The notes under the pieces are model-generated. The model made no database searches. It saw only the letters and a program-made list of their open reading frames with translations, and was not told the DNA's origin. Below are positions 63,013 through 64,000 of a DNA stretch of 64,000 nt, piece after piece (the first letter of the stretch is position 1; each line of letters starts with the position of its first letter). Source of the DNA: Planctomycetota bacterium (GTDB taxonomy: Bacteria > Planctomycetota > GCA-002687715 > DRQF01); assembly GCA_020639295.1 (NCBI GenBank), contig JACKGY010000007.1, positions 186,001-250,000 on the forward strand. Reading direction: 5' to 3'. Position numbers and translations under genes: made by a program.

Positions 63013-63311
63013 TGCGCCGTCTGCTCGTCAGCAAGCGCGCCGAGAGGGACCTGAGGGAGATCTGGGTCTACAGCTTCAAGACCTGGGGCGAGACCCAGGC
63101 CGATCGTTACCTCGACCTGATCGAGAGCGGTCTCTGGACCTGCCGGGACGAGCCCGAGCGAGGCCGGTGCCGCGATGACATCAGGCCCGGCCATCGGTCG
63201 CTGCTGATCTCTCGCCACCTCGCCTTCTACACCGTCAGGGACGACGCGGTCGTCATCCAGCGCGTCTTGCACGGCAGCATGGACCCGGATCTGCACCTTG
63301 ACGACGACTGA
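63012..63311 (+). CDS. parE: ParE-family toxin
   Basis: 99 residues. The RelE/ParE fold is recognisable: MRRLLVSKRAERDLREIWVY (about 1-20), GETQADRYLDLIESGLWTC, RDDIRPGHRSLLISRHLAFY and VVIQRVLHGSMDP near the end. ParE toxins typically inhibit DNA gyrase. The start overlaps the parD stop, so the pair is coupled. Confidence 0.93.
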   Translation: MRRLLVSKRAERDLREIWVYSFKTWGETQADRYLDLIESGLWTCRDEPERGRCRDDIRPGHRSLLISRHLAFYTVRDDAVVIQRVLHGSMDPDLHLDDD

Positions 63312-63385
63312 GCGACGGGGAGGCGTCGGGCGCTGAGCATCCGGCTCATCTCGGCAAGCGAACACAAGAAACGCGAGTCCGCAGG

Positions 63386-63604
63386 ATGAACTCGAAGATG
63401 AGAGACGAGTACGACTTCTCTAAGGGCAAGCGCGGCAAGTACGCCACGCGCTACGCCGAGGGCGCCAACGTTGTGGTCCTGGAACCGGATGTAGCCGAGC
63501 TCTTCCCCACCGCCGACGCCGTCAACCGCGCCCTCCGAGCGATCGCCGAGGTCGCGCCTCGACGGTCGGCGCCAAAGGCCAAGAAGAAGACCGGCAAGTC
63601 GTAG
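63386..63604 (+). CDS. Small antitoxin-like protein
   Basis: 72 residues; an ATG four codons in (MRDEYDFSKGKRGKYATRYA) is the likelier conserved start. The motif DEYDFSKGKRG is common at the N-terminus of small proteins found beside toxin genes. The middle (NVVVLEPDVAELFPTADAVN, then RALRAIAEV) has a ribbon-helix-helix-like pattern, and the tail is Lys-rich. It follows parE by 74 bases. No separate toxin gene is next to it within the window. Confidence 0.65.
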   Translation: MNSKMRDEYDFSKGKRGKYATRYAEGANVVVLEPDVAELFPTADAVNRALRAIAEVAPRRSAPKAKKKTGKS

Positions 63605-63665
63605 GGCGGGTCGGTCGGGCCAGTGATCCTCCGGTCGGCTACCGAGGAGAGGTGGCATCCACGCC

Positions 63666-63700
63666 GGAGAGTGTTTCGAACAGAGCCACGCCACCTCCAC
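63666..63700. repeat. Right-end repeat of element 2
   Basis: 34 of 35 positions equal to 61731-61765; the single change is in the core (CGCCACCTCCAC). It marks the junction with a further module on the right. Confidence 0.85.
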
Positions 63701-64000
63701 CTCGGACCTCACGAGGTCCTGCTCTCACGCGAACCGCCCTTCCGGGCTCGACCTGGCGGGGCGGCTTGCCTTTGGCGCTGCAAGCGACAGTGTGCGCTCG
63801 TGCTGCGATTCGGCGCGTGGCATGGAGCCGAGCGGCGCGGGACTCGCCCGCGCGCCTACGGCAACCCCCTGGCCGTGAATCCGTCCTTCCTCCGCTCGCT
63901 GTCTTCGTTTTCCGGAGACTTCGCCTCGGAAGTCCCGTTCTTCCGAGAGAGAGGGTCTCCGGGGAACCCGGGCCGATTCAGACTCCGACTTACCCCGGCT
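63690..64000 (+). repeat. Left-end module, copy C (start of element 3, continues beyond window)
   Basis: Core GCCACCTCCAC, hairpin at 63734-63764, then a flank very similar to copy A: 63791-63847 matches 37711-37767 at 53 of 57 positions. The GACTT/AAGTC hairpin recurs near 63918-63934. No gene is seen in 63605-64000. Confidence 0.75.

Larger units (their letters stand above)
61766..63700. mobile_element. Putative element 2 (about 1.9 kb)
   Basis: Delimited by the right-end repeats at 61731-61765 and 63666-63700. It holds an IS3 remnant, parD/parE and a small antitoxin-like gene, with no recombinase of its own, so it would need one in trans. Confidence 0.55.

Noticed and set aside
37620..64000. 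CRISPR array in the defence island
   Set aside because: No set of regularly spaced short repeats is present. The repeats seen are few, long and far apart.

Overview
The window is high-GC, densely coded chromosomal DNA, most likely from a member of the Planctomycetota. That assignment is inferred from gene style: tandem secreted amidohydrolase-like proteins, squalene-cyclase-repeat proteins with a TonB-like N-terminus, an FG-GAP/integrin-repeat protein, and many secreted proteins of unknown role. No rRNA or other firm taxonomic marker is present.

Core half (1-37619). From the left: five consecutive minus-strand genes for secreted amidohydrolase-fold proteins (1-8255), most without the metal-binding HxH; a HEAT-like secreted protein; a THUMP-like methyltransferase; a GAF-Fis regulator; a TPR protein; a lone chemotaxis receptor; a SpoIIE-type phosphatase; tRNA-Phe; ribF and def; a TPR protein and rpsT; two paralogous squalene-cyclase-repeat membrane proteins flanking an FG-GAP protein and a DUF1579 protein; a SurA/PpiC foldase followed by mfd, rnc and dgt in a tight operon; a Ppx/GppA-family protein; a HEAT-like protein; tRNA-Leu; and smpB followed by ssrA (tmRNA, tag ANNNYALAA).

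Accessory half (37620-64000). The 3' end of ssrA is the left border of what looks like a tandem array of integrated elements. A short core (CGCCGCCTCCAC, the 3' strand of the tmRNA acceptor stem) recurs at 61754-61765 and, with one change, at 63689-63700. The two later copies sit in a 35-bp repeat that matches at 34 of 35 positions. After each of the three cores comes a related module of about 300 bp with a GC-rich hairpin and further small hairpins. This delimits element 1 (about 24 kb), element 2 (about 1.9 kb) and the start of element 3.

Element 1 carries a secreted trypsin-like protease with a three-helix membrane partner; a module of HTH, DUF3854/RepA-like ATPase, zinc-ribbon/SpoVG-like protein, DUF2924 protein, large serine recombinase and a second HTH protein; a tyrosine recombinase truncated at an IS21-family insertion (istA/istB); a DUF5677 protein; and a type I restriction-modification operon (hsdM-hsdS-hsdR) whose fourth, overlapping gene encodes a membrane-anchored PD-(D/E)XK-like protein. 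It also carries a GAF-nucleotidyltransferase fusion, an Mrr-like endonuclease and a winged-helix protein of defence-island type. Element 2 holds an IS3 remnant, a parD/parE toxin-antitoxin pair with a palindromic operator, and a small antitoxin-like protein. The accessory half therefore reads as a defence and mobility island at the tmRNA gene.

Start sites were chosen from signal peptides, Shine-Dalgarno matches and family lengths. Many very long open frames antisense to real genes are GC-driven shadows and are omitted.
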